Below, piece after piece: positions 60,998 through 64,000 of a DNA stretch of 64,000 bases. This stretch comes from Peribacillus asahii (GTDB lineage Bacteria > Bacillota > Bacilli > Bacillales > DSM-1321). The position numbers and the translations under genes are program-made. Below the pieces are notes generated by a model. The model saw nothing but the letters and a program-made list of their open reading frames with translations, was not told the DNA's origin and made no database searches. The stretch is from assembly GCF_004006295.1 (NCBI RefSeq), contig NZ_CP026095.1:1102001-1166000 (forward strand). The letters are read 5' to 3'. Position 1 is the first letter of the stretch. Each line of letters begins with the position of its first letter.

Positions 60998-61426
60998 CTA
61001 TAACCCCCAGTCTAGCTTTAAAATATCGTTAAGAATTTGAAATTTCTCAAACCCAATTTTATCGATGATTTTTTTTTCGAGATTTGCCTTTAAGGCTTCA
61101 TTTTTCTCATAACATTCTTCGCCTAGTTGAGTTAACTGTATACACTTATCTTTTTTGTTGTTTTCTAAGCTGCTAACTGTGACTAATCCCTTTGATTCAA
61201 GTCTTTTTATGAATTTATGTGTTGCTTGCCGAGAAATGTCAACATGTTTTGTGACATACGAAATAGTTGGCCGCTTTTTATAAATTCTTGCCATAATAAA
61301 CCATTCAGAATTCGATATATATATGTCACTAGTATCATTCCACAATTTCTCAGTAATACTTCGAAGTTGAACATGCCGCTCGCTTAATGAGTCAATGAAA
61401 TCTAAGTTTTGCAATTCTAAATCCAA
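60998..61426 (-). CDS. MarR-family transcriptional regulator
   Basis: The 142-residue protein has a winged-helix domain: PTISYVTKHVDISRQATHKFIKRLESKGLVTV (recognition helix around residues 60-75) and the wing with NNKKDKCIQLTQLGEE. The start is TTG 61426 with GGGGTGAAG before it. It is divergent from a CarD-family gene, and two matching palindromes lie between them, one on its own -35 element, so it probably represses both. Confidence 0.84.
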   Translation of the reverse strand: MDLELQNLDFIDSLSERHVQLRSITEKLWNDTSDIYISNSEWFIMARIYKKRPTISYVTKHVDISRQATHKFIKRLESKGLVTVSSLENNKKDKCIQLTQLGEECYEKNEALKANLEKKIIDKIGFEKFQILNDILKLDWGL

Positions 61427-61455
61427 CTACTTCACCCCATTTATTTTCTTCAGTT

Positions 61456-61484
61456 ATTATACGAAGGTCTTTTTATATTGTCAA
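61456..61484 (-). promoter_or_regulatory. Sigma-A promoter of the MarR gene
   Basis: On the minus strand TTGACA (61484-61479) and TATAAT (61461-61456) are spaced by exactly 17 bp. The -35 element overlaps the first operator. Confidence 0.85.
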
Positions 61485-61494
61485 CAAGGTTGAC
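61480..61494. promoter_or_regulatory. MarR operator 1
   Basis: GTCAAC-AAG-GTTGAC is a perfect inverted repeat over the -35 element of the MarR promoter, suited to autorepression. Confidence 0.75.
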
Positions 61495-61523
61495 GATTTG
61501 TAAGGAGTATAATAAACTATTTT

Positions 61524-61538
61524 GTAAACCATGTTGAC
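61524..61538. promoter_or_regulatory. MarR operator 2
   Basis: GTAAAC-CAT-GTTGAC matches operator 1 with one change in the arms. It lies just downstream of a TATAAT (61508-61513) facing the CarD gene. The two centres are 44 bp apart, about four helical turns. Confidence 0.7.
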
Positions 61539-61563
61539 AATTATAAAGATAGGAGTAATGATG

Positions 61564-62058
61564 ATGTTTAATATTGGAGATATGATTATCTATTCAACAC
61601 ATGGATTAAGTCAAATTGATGATATATGTGAAAAGACTTTTTCTAATGTAACTAGAACCTATTATGTTTTGCGTCCTCTTGCAGAATCAAGTTTAACAAT
61701 AAGTACCCCCGTCGATAATGATAAAGTAGTTATGCTTAAGTTGTTGAGCCGTGAAGAAGCGGAAGAACTTCTACAATCCTTTAAACTTCCGGGGACGAGC
61801 TGGATAGAAGATGTTAAAAAACGTAATAAGAACTATCGAAGTATGGTGAACACAGGGAATCGCAAGGAGATTGCTCAAATAGCTAATACGTTGATGCGGA
61901 AAGAACGTGAACTCAGCCTGAAAAAACAGAAACTTTATGATCAAGATCGCAAGCTTTTACATACCATTCAAAAATTATTATTTAAAGAGATATCAGCGTG
62001 TTTGGATACTTCTGTTGAAGAAATATTGGAGCAGGTTAACGATATGATAAATGAGTAG
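61564..62058 (+). CDS. CarD-family transcriptional regulator
   Basis: The 164-residue protein has an N-terminal CarD/CdnL/TRCF Tudor-like domain (MFNIGDMIIYSTHGLSQIDDI, residues 1-60), which binds the RNA polymerase beta subunit, and a C-terminal all-helical region including SWIEDVKKRNKNYRSMV. Family members modulate open-complex stability. Three adjacent ATG codons exist; 61564 has the best spacing to AGGAG. Under likely control of the divergent MarR protein through operator 2. Confidence 0.86.
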   Translation: MFNIGDMIIYSTHGLSQIDDICEKTFSNVTRTYYVLRPLAESSLTISTPVDNDKVVMLKLLSREEAEELLQSFKLPGTSWIEDVKKRNKNYRSMVNTGNRKEIAQIANTLMRKERELSLKKQKLYDQDRKLLHTIQKLLFKEISACLDTSVEEILEQVNDMINE

Positions 62059-62164
62059 TGTAGACTTACCAATAATACTAATTAGTTTGAATATACTAAG
62101 AACGTGTTTTAATCAAAATTCATGTTGAACTTTTTAGTTAATAAAAAATTTATAAAAAAAAAGC

Positions 62165-62214
62165 TTACATCATAGAAAAAAATTTTGTTATAGTAAAACA
62201 GACCGGTCGGTATG
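62165..62214 (+). promoter_or_regulatory. Promoter and palindromic operator of the TetR/MFS pair
   Basis: TTACAT (62165-62170) and TATAGT (62189-62194) with 18-bp spacing are followed by AGACCGGTCGGTAT, a palindrome just past the -10 element. It resembles the AGACCRGTC core recalled for LmrA/YxaF boxes in B. subtilis, so autorepression by the adjacent TetR protein is likely. Confidence 0.7.
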
Positions 62215-62233
62215 GTGGAGGTGTACGACGGAA

Positions 62234-62797
62234 ATGGATACAAAATCGCTGATAATCGACATCGCGACAACTCTTTTTCAGCAAAAAGGATATAAGGGCA
62301 CAGGATTAAATGAAATCTTAAAAGTATGTAATATTACAAAAGGTTCGCTCTATCATCATTTTCCGAATGGAAAAGAAGAATTACTCATTGCTTGTCTTCA
62401 GTCAATGGAAGAAGTAATTACTACAGACATTGAGGATATTTTCAAACGAAATCAAAGTACTCAAGAAGCCATACAGGCAATGATTGAGAAATTAGTAACT
62501 AACTTTGATCGAGAAAGCACGCTTACTGGTTATACATTTAGCAGCATGGTCAGTGAGATGGCATCACTAAATGAACCAGTCCGAAATGCTTGTTTGGGCC
62601 TTTACACAAGGATTCAAGGGATTTATTCGAACAAGTTAGTAGCAGATGGGTTTTCAACAGAAGCGGCTCATTCGATTGCCCTTATGATGACGGCTTCTAT
62701 TGAAGGTGGAATGATGCTTTGTTTAACACAAAAATCAAGTGAACCTCTCAAAATTATTTCTCATGTATTACCCAATTTATTGAAGGAGAATGGATAA
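62234..62797 (+). CDS. TetR-family regulator, LmrA/YxaF-like
   Basis: The 187-residue protein has a TetR HTH at residues 5-50: TLFQQKGYKGTGLNEILKVCNITKGSLYHHFPNGKEELL, close to LmrA and YxaF of B. subtilis, and a C-terminal LmrA-like ligand domain ending ASIEGGMMLCLTQKSSEPL. It is 18 bases ahead of... the downstream efflux gene begins directly at its stop (ATAAATG), so both form an operon. It probably represses that operon and responds to the exported drug. Confidence 0.87.
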   Translation: MDTKSLIIDIATTLFQQKGYKGTGLNEILKVCNITKGSLYHHFPNGKEELLIACLQSMEEVITTDIEDIFKRNQSTQEAIQAMIEKLVTNFDRESTLTGYTFSSMVSEMASLNEPVRNACLGLYTRIQGIYSNKLVADGFSTEAAHSIALMMTASIEGGMMLCLTQKSSEPLKIISHVLPNLLKENG

Positions 62798-64000
62798 ATG
62801 AAACAACAACTCAAGGCCGACTCGATAACGGAGCAACAAACGAAAACAGAGTCGGAAACGAAACAACAATTTAAAACAGGACCAATTATGGCTGCTCTTT
62901 TAGTGGCAGGTTTTGTCGGACTTTTTAGTGAAACAGCCTTAAATATTGCCTTAGGACAATTAGGTCAATTATTCCAAGTGGACCCTACAACCATCCAATG
63001 GCTAGCAACAGGGTACTTTTTAACATTAGGGATTTTAATACCAGTAACAGGTATTTTGATGCAAAAATTCACAACAAGACAAATGTTTTTGACTTCTATC
63101 ATGCTAACTATTATCGGTACAGTTCTCGCAGCAACAGCGCCCTCATTTGGAGTTTTATTAGCGGGACGTATTATTCAAGCGGCGGGATTAGCGATCAATT
63201 TACCTCTAACACAAAATGTTATTTTTGCGATATATCCACCGCATAAACGAGGCGGCGCTATGGGAGTTATGGGCTTAGTTATGTTAGCTGGTCCAGCATT
63301 AGGCCCAACAATAGCAGGACTTATTTTAGATACATTATCATGGAGCTGGATTTTCTGGGTTCAAGTACCTTTCTTACTGTTTTCTCTTATTTTCGGATTC
63401 ATGTATTTACCGAATGTTAATGAAGTACGCAAAGTTTCAATTGATGCATTATCTGTTATTCTTTCGACGATTGGATTTGGCGGTATTGTTTACGGATTTA
63501 GTGTATCTGGTGTTAACGGTTGGACGAGTTCAACGGTTCTTGGTTCCATCATTATTGGACTCATCGCAGTCATTCTTTTTGCGGTTCGTCAAATGAAAAT
63601 GAAGACTCCTATGATGAATTTAAGAGCATTTAAATATCCAATGTTCGTTCTTGGAGTGTTTATGAGCTTTATAACATTCTTCAATATGTTGTCTATGCTT
63701 GTTATTTTACCAATGTATATGCAACTTGCCTTATTAATCGCCGCATTTACAACAGGTCTTATCCTTTTGCCAGGCAGCCTACTGAACTGTGTATTAGCTC
63801 CAACCATTGGTCGTTTATTTGATAAATATGGACCAAAAGCAGTAATCACGCCTGGAACCATTCTAGTAGCCATCGCTTATGGCATCTATTCACAATTTGG
63901 TACAGAAACGGCGTTATGGATGGTTGTAGTTACTCATATTGTCATGATGTTAGGGATTGGAGCGGTGCTTGCTGCAACACAAACAAATACGCTGAATTCT
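62798..64000 (+). CDS. MFS multidrug efflux transporter, DHA2/EmrB-QacA type, cut by window end
   Basis: The visible 401 codons encode a hydrophilic N-terminal tail followed by at least ten helices. Recognisable segments are TIQWLATGYFLTLGILIPV, the helix-5 motif GLVMLAGPALGPTIAGLIL (motif C) and TTGLILLPGSLLNCVLAP. It resembles LmrB, which exports lincosamides and other drugs. The frame is open at 64000, so the last helices and the stop are outside the window. The start overlaps the end of the TetR gene region with GGAGAATGG as binding site. Confidence 0.86.
   Translation, partial: MKQQLKADSITEQQTKTESETKQQFKTGPIMAALLVAGFVGLFSETALNIALGQLGQLFQVDPTTIQWLATGYFLTLGILIPVTGILMQKFTTRQMFLTSIMLTIIGTVLAATAPSFGVLLAGRIIQAAGLAINLPLTQNVIFAIYPPHKRGGAMGVMGLVMLAGPALGPTIAGLILDTLSWSWIFWVQVPFLLFSLIFGFMYLPNVNEVRKVSIDALSVILSTIGFGGIVYGFSVSGVNGWTSSTVLGSIIIGLIAVILFAVRQMKMKTPMMNLRAFKYPMFVLGVFMSFITFFNMLSMLVILPMYMQLALLIAAFTTGLILLPGSLLNCVLAPTIGRLFDKYGPKAVITPGTILVAIAYGIYSQFGTETALWMVVVTHIVMMLGIGAVLAATQTNTLNS

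Noticed and set aside
1..64000. CRISPR array or rRNA genes
   Set aside because: No regularly spaced short repeats with unique spacers and no rRNA sequence were seen on either strand; the dispersed repeats are irregularly placed.

Overview
The window is a 64 kb piece of a low-GC, endospore-forming Bacillaceae chromosome. The evidence is a dense set of spore genes (spoVAC-spoVAD-spoVAE, a YjcZ-type peptide, spoVIF, cotX- and cotW-like genes), Gram-positive regulatory RNAs (a tyrosine T-box and a glycine riboswitch), strong AGGAGG ribosome binding sites, and gene order matching the cot/yjc region of Bacillus subtilis. It is not B. subtilis itself: order and content diverge outside that block, and dispersed repeats and mobile-element relics are frequent. 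I cannot name the species.

Layout. (1) 0.3-10.2 kb: a conserved sporulation and housekeeping block holding a YhcN/YlaJ-type lipoprotein plus spoVAC-AD-AE, a YjcZ peptide, spoVIF, a YjcD-type UvrD helicase, cotX/cotW, yjcG-yjcF, a yjcH-type esterase and a PgpA-family protein. (2) 10.3-24.9 kb: a tRNA-Val(GAC) gene followed by a genomic island. About 51 bp of the tRNA 3' end and its flank are repeated at 24.84 kb with one base missing. Between the copies lie a truncated tyrosine integrase, an IS1595-family relic, an NAD(P)-binding protein, a lipoprotein, an intact IS110-family element with a structured non-coding leader, a GrpB-family protein, a CPA2 antiporter, and a nikABCDE-type metal or metallophore importer with a Fur-type operator on its promoter, followed by a MATE exporter. 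(3) 24.9-33.9 kb: IS6-family fragments, a riboswitch-controlled glycine/alanine-type permease, several small genes, trmL, an EamA exporter behind a possible leader ORF, and an MDR-family oxidoreductase. (4) 34.0-35.9 kb: a group II intron, probably class C, with a frameshifted reverse transcriptase, sitting just after a terminator hairpin. A second copy of that terminator repeat without the intron lies at 38.8 kb. (5) 36-46 kb: a DUF1904 protein, a soluble acyl-ACP desaturase, small cysteine-rich or charged proteins, a YjbH/SpxH-type adaptor, a TetR regulator, mqo, and a YibE/YibF-type membrane pair. (6) 46.4-53 kb: a GAF/PucR-type regulator divergent from an MFS transporter whose upstream region has a palindrome and a cre site, then a second MFS transporter next to an M20 amidohydrolase. 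(7) 53.4-64 kb: a MarR regulator, T-box, tyrZ, an amidohydrolase, homoserine dehydrogenase, a YfhP-like membrane protein, a TerC-family protein, a GNAT acetyltransferase, a MarR/CarD divergent pair with two matching operators, and a TetR/MFS drug-efflux pair cut by the window end.

The most interesting points are the tRNA-Val island with its Fur-type-controlled nik operon and MATE exporter, the IS110 leader as a candidate bridge RNA, the intron-filled and empty copies of one terminator repeat, a dispersed palindrome family ending in GGTGCCTGTCCCC-like arms, and a deleted second copy of the GNAT locus.
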